This document shows, in pieces, positions 43,501 to 54,047 of a DNA stretch of 64,000 nucleotides. Each line of letters starts with the position of its first letter. Position 1 is the first letter of the stretch. The notes below the pieces were generated by a model that saw only the letters and a program-made list of their open reading frames with translations, was not told the DNA's origin and made no database searches. This DNA comes from Streptomyces regalis (lineage in GTDB: Bacteria; Actinomycetota; Actinomycetes; Streptomycetales; Streptomycetaceae), in contig NZ_LLZG01000036.1 in assembly GCF_001509475.1 (NCBI RefSeq), forward strand, positions 1 to 64,000, given 5' to 3'. The position numbers were made by a program, and so were the translations under genes.

Positions 43501-46500
43501 CCGGTGGGTGAGCTCGACGCCCTTGGGCTCACCGGTGGAACCCGACGTGAAGATCACGTACGCGCAGGAGTCCGGGTCGGTGGCCACGGGTTGCGCCAGC
43601 GGGGCGGGCAGCGGTTCGGCGAGGAACTCCACGTCGAGTACGCACCGAGCCCGCGACGCCTTGAGCATCCGCTCGCGCCGCACCGGCGGCTGGTCGGCGC
43701 CGACCGGGACGTACGCGGCCCCGGCGGCGAGCACCCCGAGTACGGCGGTGATCTGCTCGGGCCCCTTGGGCAGCGACACGGCGACCGTGTCACCGGGTTC
43801 GACCCCGCGTGCCGCCAGCGCGGCGGCGATGCACAGCGCCCGCTCGCGCAGTTCGCCTCGGGACAGCACACCGTCGTCGCCCCAGAGCAGGGCGGGGGAG
43901 TCGGGCTCGGCGGCGGCCCGCTCGAAGAACGGCAGGTGCAGGGCGCGTTCGCCGCCGGGCTTCCCCGTGGCGTTGACCCGCTCGCGGACCGCACGCTGTC
44001 CGTCGGGCAGCAGGGCCGGCCGAGGCAGCCGCCAGTCGCTGTCGCACAGGTGACCCAGCAGCTCGTCGAAGGCGGCGGACATGGTCTCCACCAGTCCCTC
44101 GGGGAACAGCTCCCGCACGGCGTCCCACTGATGGCGCAGCACCCCGTCCCGGCCCTCGTAGACCTGGAGGTCGAGCCAGACCTGCGGGGTCTGGCTGACA
44201 CCCCACACGCGGGGCGGGAACCCGTCGGGCGCGTCCATGGACACGCCGTCGTCCACACCGAGCGCACTCGTGAACACCACCGGCACGGCCGCCTCCCGCT
44301 CGCCGCGCGCCCGGGCCAGTTCCCGCATCACCCACACCGCGGAGACCGAACGGTGGTCGAGGTCGCGCCACAACTGCTCCTGGAGCCCGCGCACGCGGGT
44401 CAGCCAGTCCTCGCCGGGCCGCGGCCGGTGGGCGGCGAGCAGCAGTGAGGTGAAGTCACCGAGGACCCGGTTGATGTCCGGGTGGATCTCCTGCCGGTCG
44501 AACAGGGTGAGGTTGACAGTGAGTTCGGGGCTCTCGCTCCAGGTGCCGAGCACCTCCGAGTAGGCCGCCAGCAACAGGGTGGAGGGGGTGACGCCGTGCT
44601 CGCGGGCGTGTTCCTTCAGACGCCGCCAGCGGTCGGCGCTCAGCTGCCCCGAGGTGCGCGTGAAGCGGGGGCGGCCCAGCGTGGCAGGGTCGCGTTGCAG
44701 CGGAAGCCGGGGCGCCGGCGGCAGCTCGGGCAGCCGGTCGCGCCAGTACGCCTGGTCGGCGGCGACCGTCTCGGGTGCGGGGCGTACGGAGGCGAGGTAG
44801 TCGCGGAACGTCGGCTCCACGGGCGGGAGTTCGGCGTCCGGGTCGGCGTACAGCACGCCCAGCTCGGTGAACACGGTCATCATGCTGAGGCCGTCGAGGA
44901 CGATGTTGTCGAGGCTCACGCCGAGCCGCGTCCGGCCCTGCCCGTACCGCACGGCCCGGACGTCGAACAGTGGCCAGCGGGCGGGGTCGAGGACCTGGTG
45001 GGACATCTCCTCGCGCAGCGCGGCGAGATGTTCCTCGCCGTCCCGGACCGGGATGGTGAAGTCCGGCACCTCGGCGTCGGTGAGCACGCGTTGCCGTCCG
45101 TCCTCGTCGAAGACGGCCCGCAGCATCGGGTGCCGTACGACCAGCCGGCGCCAGGCCGCTTCCAGCCGCGGCAGGTCCACGTCGGTGCCGTCGAACTCCG
45201 AGTAGTAGTGCGACCCGACCCCGCCGAGCCGCATCTCCTCGGCCCGGCCCAGCCAGTAGGCGCGCTGCACGTCGGTCGTCGGGAAGGGGTCGTGCGCGTG
45301 CTCCGGGTCCGGTACGAGCGTCAGCGCGGTCGGCTGCTCCGTGTCCAGGGTGAGCGTCGCGGCATAGTCCTTCAGTACGGGGCTGGTGAACAGGTCGGCG
45401 ATGCGGGCACCACGCACCCCGCGTTCGCCGAGGCGGTGCAGCATCCGCGTGGCGAGCAGACTGTCGCCGCCGAGCGCGAAGAAGTCGTCCTCGCGGTGCA
45501 CGCCACGGGAGCCGAGGAGGTCCCGCCACACCTCGGCGACCAGTTCCTCGACACCCGGCCTGGGCGGTGTGCCCTGCCGTATGCCTTCCCGTGCGGACGA
45601 GACGTGCCGGGCGAGGAGTTCGCGCACCGCGCGCCGGTCGACCTTGCCGTTCGCGGTGAGCGGCATGACCGGCAGCAGGACCAGCCGGTCGGGGACCATG
45701 TACGACGGCACCTGGTCAGTGGCGAAGGCACGCACGCGGTCGGTGTCGCAGGGCAGGGCGTCCGGGTCGCGGACCGCGCGGATCAGCAGCGCGGGCTCCT
45801 GGTCGCGTACCGACGTGCCCACCTCGCCGAATCCATGGCCGCGCAGCAACTGCTCCCAGGCCGACGGCGGCAGCAGCGGGCTGCCGGCCGCGCGGCGGGC
45901 CTGGTCCGCGTTCGCGAACCCCCGCGTGGGCAGCGCGGCGCAGATCAGACCCAGCGGCGGCAGACCCCCCTGTTCCACAGCGAGCAGGACGCCACCGGGC
46001 GTCAGCAGCGCCGCCGCCTGGGCGACTCCGGAGGCCGGGTCGTCGAAGGCGTGCAGCGCGCCGAGGGCGAGTACGGCGTCGAACCCGCCGGGCAGCTCCT
46101 CGGGCAGCGCACCGTCCGGCAGGGCCTGGTACCGCACGTCGTGCGGCAGGCCGGCGAGCCGTACGCGGGCTTGCTCCAGTAGTCCGGCAGAGGTGTCGAG
46201 CAGCGTCAACTGCACGGTTTCTGCCGGTAGTTGCCCTGCCACACGCAGGACTCCCAGCCCGCCACGCGCCCCGACGACCGCGACTCGCAGCACACCACCC
46301 CGGCCCGGCTCCGCGGCGAGCGCGCGCAGTGCCTCCGCGCAGTCCGCGGCGGCTTCCGCACTGGCGGGCAGCGCATCGAGCGCCGCTTCCGGGGCGAGAA
46401 CGGGGTCGTCGAGGAGCTCCAGTGGATCGCGCTCGCCCGTGAGCATGGCCCGCAGGTCCGGGATCCGCTCGGTCAGACGGGAGAGCACGGGTTCGAGGCG

Positions 46501-49500
46501 GGTTCCGGCGACGCGCTCGGCCAGACGCTGCGCGTCGACCGGCCGTGGACGGCGGTTCAGCCAGTCCCGCCACAGGTGCACAAGACCGTGCATGGACTCG
46601 GCGTGACGCATTTCGCCGTCGAGAACCCGGCCGATGACGTGCGCGACGACATCGCTCTCCAACGGATCCGGCCGTGCGGCCACGACCTGCGGAGTGATCC
46701 CGTTGTTCCGGCTCGACACCTCGCCGAGCGCGGGCGCGTACGCCGCCACCAGTGCCCGCGCTGCTCCGTCCGCCTCGCCGACGACGGCCGCGACCGCACG
46801 CCCCACACCCGGCGCCCGCTCAACAGCCGCCTCCACCTCGCCCAGTTCCACCCGGTGGCCGCGCAGCTTCACCTGCGAGTCGGCCCGGCCCAGGAACTCG
46901 ACGGTGCCGCCGGGCCGGTAGCGGGCGAGGTCGCCCGTGCGGTACCAGCGCAGCCCGTCGTGCCGGACGAACCGGTCGGCGGTGCGCTCCGGATCGCCGA
47001 GATAGCCGTCGGCCACCCCGGCCCCGCCGATCCACAACTCGCCGGGCACCCAGTCGGGACAGTCCCGGCCCCGGGCATCGACGACCCGGCACCGCACGTT
47101 GCGCAGCGGCGTCCCGTACGGCACCGCCGTCCAGTCCTCGGGCACCGCGGCGCCGGCCACCTCGCACACCGTGGAATGGATCGCGGTCTCCGTCGTACCG
47201 CCCAGCGCCACGAACCGGCAGTCCGGCGCGCGCGCCGCCAGCCGCCCGGGCAGGTCTACGCCCACCCAGTCACCGCCCAGCAGCACCAGCCGCAGCGCCG
47301 CGAGTCCCTCCCCTGCGGTGCTGAGCAGCATGTCCAGCACGGACGGCACACAGTTGAGGACGGTGACGCCGTGCCGGGCCATCAGCGCGTGCCAGCGCGC
47401 CGCGTCCCGCCGGTCCTCCTCCCGCACGAGCACGACCGCGCCGCCGACGGACAGCGGCCCGAACAGGTCGTACACCGAGAGGTCGAAGTCGAGCGCGGAC
47501 AGCGCGAACGTCCGGTCGTCGCCGCCCACACCGAACCGCTCGTCGAGGTCGTCGACCGTGTTGCGCGCCGCGCGGTGCGGTACGACGACGCCCTTCGGCT
47601 CGCCCGTGGAGCCGGAGGTGAACAGGATGTACGCCGGGTCGTCCTCCGGCACCGCGACCGGCTCCTTGACCGGTTCGTGCGCCAACGCGTCCGCCACCGT
47701 CAGGGCCACCACCCCCTCGGGCAGCTTCGCCGTGTCCTCGGTGTCCTCGGTGACGAAGGCGACCCGGGTTTCCGCCCGGGTCAGCACACGGTCGCGGCGG
47801 GCCGGCGGATGGTCACGCCCGATGGGCACGTAGGCCGCGCCCGCGGTCAGGACGCCAAGCACGGCGACGATCTGGTCCGGCCCCTTGGGCAGGCAGACGG
47901 CGACCCGGTCGCCGGGACCGACGGCGTGCGCGGCGAGCGCGGCGGCGATCCGCCGGGCCCGGTCGGCGAGTTCGCCGTAGGTGAGGCAGCCGTCGGTGCC
48001 CCACAGCAGCGCGGGCCGGTCCGGGGTGCGCTCGGCGCGGTCCAGGAAGTCCTCGTGCAGCAGCAGCCCGCTGCGCGGACCGTCGGTGGCGTTGGCACGC
48101 GCGCGTGCCTCCCGCTGGCTCTCGGGCAGCAGGTCCGGGACGGGCGCGTCCCAGGGAGCGTCGGACTCGGCGAGGGAGTCCACCAGCGTGCGGTACGCGG
48201 CGAACATCGCGTCCAGCATGTCCTCGGGGAACGCCTGCTCCAGGGCGTCCCAGTTCACGAGCAGACCGCCGTCGAGCTCGGTGACCTGGGCGTCCAGCCA
48301 CACCTGCGGCCCCTGCGAGATGATCCACACCGGCCGCCCGAAGCAGACGCGCACGTCCTCGGAGAACAGCTCGCCCAGGTTGAGGGCGCTGGTGAACACC
48401 ACCGGCGCGAGCACCCGCCCGCCGCCGTGCTGGGCCCGGTTCAGGTCGCGCAGCACCTCGACACCGGAGTACGAGGCGTGCGCGGCGTCCTCGAGGAACC
48501 GTTCCTGCACACCCCGGGCCCGTTCCTGGAACACCTGCCGGCCGGACACGTCGGCGGTGAGCAGCACCGACCCGGTGAAGTCGCCCACGAGCAGCGGTAC
48601 GTCGGCATGCAGCGGCTCGCGGTCGAACAGCGGCACGTTCAGCAGGAAGCGGTGCTCGGCGCTCCAGGCCGCGAGCACCTCGGCGTACGCGGAAGCCAGG
48701 GCCATCGCCGGGGTGACACCGTGCCGGTGGGCGCGGGCGAACAGGGCGTCGCGGGCCTCGGGCGGCAGCCAGTGGTGGCGGCGGGTGACCCGGGGTCGGA
48801 CCGGCTCCTGGAGGACGGGCAGTGCGGGCGCGCCCGGCAGGTCCGGCAGCCGGGCCGCCCACCAGGCCGCGTCCCGGCTGCGGTCGCGCTCCCGCTCGGC
48901 GGAGGCGGCACGGTCGGCGAGGTAGCGGCGGTAGCTGTAGCCGATGGGCGGGAGTTGTTCCGTACCGTCGTAGAGAGCCGCGAGGTCGGCGAGGAGGACG
49001 CGCAGGCTGAGCGCGTCGGCGGCCAGCATGTCGAGATTGAGGTGCGTGCGCGTTCGGCCGCCCGGCAGCAGCGACAGCTGCACGTCGCAGACCTCGCCCG
49101 CGCCGACCCGCAGCATGCGGTGCGACAACGTGTCCCGCAGCTCCGCCAGCCGGCGGTCCGCCTCGTCCTCGGGCAGCGCGCGCAGGTCGTGCACGCGCAG
49201 CCCCGGCCAGGCGGAGGCGGCCGGGGTGTGCTGACGGCCGTCGTCCCCGAACACCGCCCGCAGCTGGGCGTGCCGGGCGAGCAGGGCGCGTACGGCACGC
49301 TCCAGGCGCTGCGGGTCGACGCCCTCGCCGTCGAACTCGTTGTAGAAGTGCGCGGCCACGCCCCCGAGTTCGTGCTCCTCGCCGCGGCCCACCCAGTAGG
49401 CGTGCTGCATCAGGGCCAGGTCGAAGGGGGAGGTCTCGTCATCGGCCGGGGGGCGCTCGGGCGGTTCCTGAGTCCGGTCCTGAGTCCGGCTGTCGGCGCT

Positions 49501-49734
49501 CGGACATCGCTCGGCCAGCAGTTCCTCCCACGCATGCAGCGTGGGGGTGCGGGCGAGCTCCGCGAAGGTCAGCCGTATGCCCGCGCGGCGCAGAGCCGCG
49601 GACACGGTCATCAGGCGGATGGAGTCCAGGCCCTGCTCGATGAGGTTGTCGTCAGGGCCGACCCGCTCGGCGTCGGGGCCGAGCCAGTCCGCGAGCAGGG
49701 GGTGGATCGTCCGCAGAAGATCGGGTTCTGACAC
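40591..49734 (-). CDS. NRPS 1: ArCP-Cy-A(E/MT-like)-PCP-Cy-A-PCP-Cy-PCP
   Basis: A 3047-residue synthetase. Order with approximate positions: aryl carrier protein (Ser38 in GLDSIRLM); Cy1 with DMLAADALS near 238; A1 from about 580, interrupted at about 1010-1310 by a degenerate SAM-fold domain (VAVVGARGGLGVL) like the embedded epimerase of PchE/HMWP2; PCP1 near 1425; Cy2 (DNIVLDGLS near 1610); A2 (about 1960-2400); PCP2 near 2450; Cy3 (DNLLLDGLS near 2645); PCP3 near 2991. PCP3 has no A domain of its own, so an upstream A domain must load it. Codes by eye: A1 D-L-Y-N-L-G-L-I-H-K, A2 D-L-Y-N-M-S-M-I-W-K; both are close to Cys. Three salicyl-capped azoline rings are predicted before transfer to NRPS 2. 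Confidence 0.93.
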   Translation of the reverse strand: MSEPDLLRTIHPLLADWLGPDAERVGPDDNLIEQGLDSIRLMTVSAALRRAGIRLTFAELARTPTLHAWEELLAERCPSADSRTQDRTQEPPERPPADDETSPFDLALMQHAYWVGRGEEHELGGVAAHFYNEFDGEGVDPQRLERAVRALLARHAQLRAVFGDDGRQHTPAASAWPGLRVHDLRALPEDEADRRLAELRDTLSHRMLRVGAGEVCDVQLSLLPGGRTRTHLNLDMLAADALSLRVLLADLAALYDGTEQLPPIGYSYRRYLADRAASAERERDRSRDAAWWAARLPDLPGAPALPVLQEPVRPRVTRRHHWLPPEARDALFARAHRHGVTPAMALASAYAEVLAAWSAEHRFLLNVPLFDREPLHADVPLLVGDFTGSVLLTADVSGRQVFQERARGVQERFLEDAAHASYSGVEVLRDLNRAQHGGGRVLAPVVFTSALNLGELFSEDVRVCFGRPVWIISQGPQVWLDAQVTELDGGLLVNWDALEQAFPEDMLDAMFAAYRTLVDSLAESDAPWDAPVPDLLPESQREARARANATDGPRSGLLLHEDFLDRAERTPDRPALLWGTDGCLTYGELADRARRIAAALAAHAVGPGDRVAVCLPKGPDQIVAVLGVLTAGAAYVPIGRDHPPARRDRVLTRAETRVAFVTEDTEDTAKLPEGVVALTVADALAHEPVKEPVAVPEDDPAYILFTSGSTGEPKGVVVPHRAARNTVDDLDERFGVGGDDRTFALSALDFDLSVYDLFGPLSVGGAVVLVREEDRRDAARWHALMARHGVTVLNCVPSVLDMLLSTAGEGLAALRLVLLGGDWVGVDLPGRLAARAPDCRFVALGGTTETAIHSTVCEVAGAAVPEDWTAVPYGTPLRNVRCRVVDARGRDCPDWVPGELWIGGAGVADGYLGDPERTADRFVRHDGLRWYRTGDLARYRPGGTVEFLGRADSQVKLRGHRVELGEVEAAVERAPGVGRAVAAVVGEADGAARALVAAYAPALGEVSSRNNGITPQVVAARPDPLESDVVAHVIGRVLDGEMRHAESMHGLVHLWRDWLNRRPRPVDAQRLAERVAGTRLEPVLSRLTERIPDLRAMLTGERDPLELLDDPVLAPEAALDALPASAEAAADCAEALRALAAEPGRGGVLRVAVVGARGGLGVLRVAGQLPAETVQLTLLDTSAGLLEQARVRLAGLPHDVRYQALPDGALPEELPGGFDAVLALGALHAFDDPASGVAQAAALLTPGGVLLAVEQGGLPPLGLICAALPTRGFANADQARRAAGSPLLPPSAWEQLLRGHGFGEVGTSVRDQEPALLIRAVRDPDALPCDTDRVRAFATDQVPSYMVPDRLVLLPVMPLTANGKVDRRAVRELLARHVSSAREGIRQGTPPRPGVEELVAEVWRDLLGSRGVHREDDFFALGGDSLLATRMLHRLGERGVRGARIADLFTSPVLKDYAATLTLDTEQPTALTLVPDPEHAHDPFPTTDVQRAYWLGRAEEMRLGGVGSHYYSEFDGTDVDLPRLEAAWRRLVVRHPMLRAVFDEDGRQRVLTDAEVPDFTIPVRDGEEHLAALREEMSHQVLDPARWPLFDVRAVRYGQGRTRLGVSLDNIVLDGLSMMTVFTELGVLYADPDAELPPVEPTFRDYLASVRPAPETVAADQAYWRDRLPELPPAPRLPLQRDPATLGRPRFTRTSGQLSADRWRRLKEHAREHGVTPSTLLLAAYSEVLGTWSESPELTVNLTLFDRQEIHPDINRVLGDFTSLLLAAHRPRPGEDWLTRVRGLQEQLWRDLDHRSVSAVWVMRELARARGEREAAVPVVFTSALGVDDGVSMDAPDGFPPRVWGVSQTPQVWLDLQVYEGRDGVLRHQWDAVRELFPEGLVETMSAAFDELLGHLCDSDWRLPRPALLPDGQRAVRERVNATGKPGGERALHLPFFERAAAEPDSPALLWGDDGVLSRGELRERALCIAAALAARGVEPGDTVAVSLPKGPEQITAVLGVLAAGAAYVPVGADQPPVRRERMLKASRARCVLDVEFLAEPLPAPLAQPVATDPDSCAYVIFTSGSTGEPKGVELTHRAAANTVEDINERHGIGPGDRVLAVSALDFDLSVYDIFGLLGAGGALVLVAEEERRDAQRWRDLAARHGVTVWNSVPMLLDMLLTASAGQAPPTLRLAMVSGDWVPLDLHARLSSGGGCRLIAMGGATEAAIWSNAYDATRGAPEGWPSVPYGTPLRGQRFRVVGPQGEDCPDWVPGELWIGGAGVATGYRGDPERTADRFVTEGGERWYRTGDLGRYRPDGLLEFLGRRDHQLKIRGHRTELGEVDAALHAQPEIARAVTVATGPRGQQRLTAFVVPEGTLDLVEVERRLADHLPAHAVPSALVPLPDGLPLTANGKVDRAALTEHAAGLGVSSGGTRQPTGLVEELVAAAWRDLLGAEQVGRDDEFFALGGDSLLATRLVARLREAGVRGARIAALFTHPVLKDYAVTLALGTEKPATPVLVSDPAHAHEPFEATDVQRAYWIGRTAQLDLGGVGSHYYSETDEEYVDIAGLERAWRRLIARHPMLRAVFDEDGRQRVLTDAEVPDFTIPVRDGEEHLATLREEMSHQVLDPARCPLFDVRAVHYTAPDGERRTRIGISLDNLLLDGLSMMIVFTELRQLRDDLDAELPSVDVTFRDYLASARPPDGTLAADQEYWRERLPSLPAAPRLPLLREPSAVGRPCFERRATHLPYDRWERVKDRARAYGITPSVLLLAVYAEALGEHADSPELTVNLTLFDRQEIHPDINRIAGDFTSLLLAAHHPRAGESWLARLRGLQAHLWTDLDHRAVSAVWVMRQLAQQRGPGQAAMPVVFTSALGIDDERARLLTPPYWSVSQTPQVWLDHQVLEDAEGLRLTWDAVTGLLPGDLPESLMSRQLALLEELSSADDWDALTLITGLRAGEQSAVPVTTAAEADAGGPPRGTTEELVAELWSELLPDTPLAGREQGFFAAGGDSLLATRLIARLRERTGVEVPLREFFATPSVAALAAAVDDITDRTTDQNWEEGEL

Positions 49735-49764
49735 TGCGTCACCAGCCTCGATGGCATCAGTTAT

Positions 49765-49779
49765 TGAAAATGATATTCA
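49765..49779. promoter_or_regulatory. Zur box in the divergent promoter of the metallophore cluster
   Basis: TGAAAATGATATTCA differs from the Streptomyces Zur consensus TGAAAATGATTTTCA at one position. It lies 31 bp upstream of the NRPS 1 start, between it and the salicyl-AMP ligase, and can control both. The preceding bases TTAT are the same as at the importer promoter (18221-18224). A TTGAAA (49764-49769) and TACAGT (49785-49790) could form the rightward promoter. Confidence 0.85.
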
Positions 49780-49847
49780 TTTACTACAGTATGAAGAGGG
49801 GGATGGACAAGCCCCTGCCGAGCAGGACACGACCAGAGGGGGACCAC

Positions 49848-51493
<1,646 letters not shown>

Positions 51494-51497
<4 letters not shown>

Positions 51498-52990
51498 CCG
51501 GCTCGACCGACCCTCGACGTACTGCCAGGACTTCACACTCGCCCCACACGTCCGGCGATTCCTGGGATTCCTCGGACTCGTTGCACTCCTCGGACTCGTT
51601 GCCACCCTCGGACTCTTTGGGCTCCTGGGCCGACGCCCTGCCCGCACCCGGCCCCGTGCACACCGTCGAGTCCCCCGAGGACCCGGCGGAGGCGGCGGTC
51701 CGCCTCGCGCGCGCCGGGCTCGGCGGCGAGTACGTCGTCTACGAACGCGCCGGGGTCTGGCACTACGCCTGCGGCCCCGCGGCAACCGTCACCCTGGACG
51801 CCGAAGGGATCACCGCACGCTGCGGCAACCGCTCCGTGACCCGGCCCCTCGGCGCGGCGCCGCTGAAGCAGGTAGCCGATGCCCTGGCCCAACTGCCGTA
51901 CCGGGACTGGCGGGTGTACGGCTGGGCGGCCTTCGAACTGGCCCACCTGCTGCACCCCGGCACAGGGGACACGGGCCGCGACCCGCTGCTCCACCTCATG
52001 CTGCCGGCCACCGAGGTCGCCCTCACCCCGGGAACGGCACGCATACGCACGGCGGACCCGGAACACCTGCCCCTCATGGCCAAGGCCCTGGCCATTCCCA
52101 CAGGAGCGGTCGGCGACGGCCTCACCGACGTGGAAGAACTGCTGGGGTCCGGGGCGGGGCCGTACCAGCACGCTGTCGCACGCACGGTGGCCGACATCCG
52201 GGCAGGGCTCCTCCAGAAGGCCGTACTGTCCCGGCCCCTGCCGCTGCCCGCGCATACGGCCCTCGACCTGACCGCCACCTACCTGGCGGGCCGCCGCGCC
52301 AACACCCCCGCCCGGTCCTTCCTGTTGGACCTGGGCGGCTGGCGGGCGGCGGGCTTCAGCCCCGAGACCGTGTTGGAGGTCGAGGGGGGCACCCGCCGCG
52401 TCTCCACCCAGCCGCTGGCCGGAACCCGCGCCCTCGACCCCCGCCCCGAGGAGACCGCGCGGCTACGGGCCGACCTGCTCGGCGACCCGAAGGAGATCCA
52501 CGAACACGCCCTCTCCGTCCGCCTCGCCGTCGACGAACTGACCGGCATCTGCCACCCGAGCACGGTCGTGGTCGAGGAGTTCATGACGGTCCGGGAACGC
52601 GGCTCGGTGCAGCACCTCGCCTCGCGCGCCGCAGGACGCCTCGCCGACGACCAGGGCCCCTGGGACGCATTCGCGGCGCTGTTCCCCGCGATCACCGCCA
52701 CCGGCTGCCCGAAACCTGAGGCACTGCGCACCATCGGCCGCTACGAGAGCGAACCCCGAGGGCTGTACGCCGGAGCCGCGTTTACCGCGGACGCCGACGG
52801 CTCTCTCGACGCGGCGCTGGTCCTGCGCACCGTCTTCCAGCGCGACGGCCGCAGTTGGATGCGGGCGGGCGCCGGAGTCATGGGGCAGTCGACACCCGAA
52901 CGGGAGTGGGAGGAGACCTGCGAGAAGCTCCGCAGCGTGGCCCCGTACCTCCGCCGCAGCCCCGGCACGGCACCCGAGGAGCCGCGATGA
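51494..52990 (+). CDS. Salicylate synthase (Irp9/MbtI/YbtS-type)
   Basis: A 498-residue chorismate-utilising enzyme that would turn chorismate into salicylate through isochorismate in one protein. The ADC_synth/isochorismatase-type core includes YRDWRVYGWAAFELAHLL, FSPETVLEV, STQPLAGTRALD, HLASRAAGRL and TGCPKPEALRTIGRYE, with an intact C-terminus (RAGAGVMGQSTPEREWEE). Residues 15-45 are unusual: a Ser/Asp/Leu low-complexity run containing SDSL repeats, which looks like an expansion. Start ATG overlaps the ligase stop (ATGA at 51494), so the starter-unit enzymes are co-translated. It is functional on motif evidence. Confidence 0.92.
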
Positions 52991-53690
52991 ACGATCAGGC
53001 GCCCGCAGCCCTGGTCCCGGCAGCTGGTTCACGGGCGCCTGCTGGGAGCCCGTCCTGCCCCACCTGTCCGTCCCGTGTCTCACCCCCGACCTTCCCGGCC
53101 GCGCCGGCAGACCGGCGGATCTCACCACGCTGGCCATCGGCGACCTGGCACGAGCGGTGGCGGACGACATCGACGCGGCCGGACTCGCCAGGTCGTCCTG
53201 TTGGGCCACTCCCTGGCCGGCGTCGTCATTCCTCAGGTCGCCTCGCTGCTCCCGCACCGGATCCGCCGGCTGGTGTTCCTCGCCGCCACCGTGCCGCGTG
53301 AGGGCACCTCCGCCCTCGACGGCTTCCCGCTCGTCGTCCGCGCGGCGATGCGAAGGCGGCTGCGCTCCGGCCTGTCACCACGCCCGGCGCGGCCGGTGGC
53401 CCGCTGGAGCTACTGCCGCGACCTGCCGCCCGACACCGCCGAGCATGTCCTTTCCCACGCCTACGGCACCTTCTACCTGCTGTCGCTGTACCTGCAGCAG
53501 GTCCGACGGTCATCTCCGTCGACGACACGCGTCCAGGTCCCCGCCGACGCATCGTCATCGACCGCTCCACACCCGAGGCGAACGTTCTCGAGGCCGTCGA
53601 CTGGGGACGCGAGATCACGACCATGGAGCGGGCCGGCATTCACAGCCTCACACTGGACGGCTTGGCTCTCTCTTCCGGTGACTACTGTGT
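52987..53690 (+). pseudogene. Alpha/beta hydrolase, frameshifted
   Basis: It begins at an ATGA overlap with the salicylate synthase stop, so it was once part of that operon. After MNDQAPAALV the homology changes frame near 53015 to GSWFTGACWEPVLPHLSVP, then again near 53190 to VVLLGHSLAGVVIPQVASLL (nucleophile elbow GHSLAG) and PHRIRRLVFLAATVPREGTS. Beyond about 53510 similarity fades and the C-terminal His is not found. At least two indels make it non-functional, unless sequencing errors are involved. Confidence 0.7.
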
Positions 53691-54047
53691 GGGCCTTCCG
53701 TACGCCAGGGGATCTGGTGTGTCTGAAAGCTTCGTTCGCTTCAGGACGGCGGAAACCCTGATTCCAGGCGGTGATAGAACTCGCGTGCGAGCCGACCGGG
53801 CTCCGGTACCCTCACAGGACGCAGTCGCCGCCCACGGCCGTCCTCCCGGGAACCAAGTGACGAGATCCGGGATTTCCCTGACCTCACGCCCACGCCGGCT
53901 CCAAGATGTGCGCAACCGTTTCCAGGAGATGCACGCCACCGGTTCCAGCACTTGGCACCTCCTGCGCGAAGTACGGACTGGAAGCTCCGGTCGACGGCGG
54001 AGGCCCAACACCAATGATCACCGGAGTCACCAGGGGGAGCCCGCAGC
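53691..54047. other. Intergenic region, no gene recognised
   Basis: This 357-bp stretch has no plausible start or conserved translation on either strand. GGGGGAG at 54037-54043, close to the next start codon, is a probable ribosome site for the MFS gene. No palindromic operator or Zur-like box was seen. Confidence 0.5.

Noticed and set aside
46231..49731. Long open frame (about 1166 codons) antisense to NRPS 1
   Set aside because: Same composition artefact; the real gene on the opposite strand has all NRPS motifs in order.
49741..49803. Iron (DmdR/IdeR) control of the NRPS cluster
   Set aside because: The palindrome fits the Zur consensus TGAAAATGATTTTCA and not the actinobacterial iron box TTAGGTTAGGCTAACCTAA; no iron-box-like sequence was seen in either promoter.
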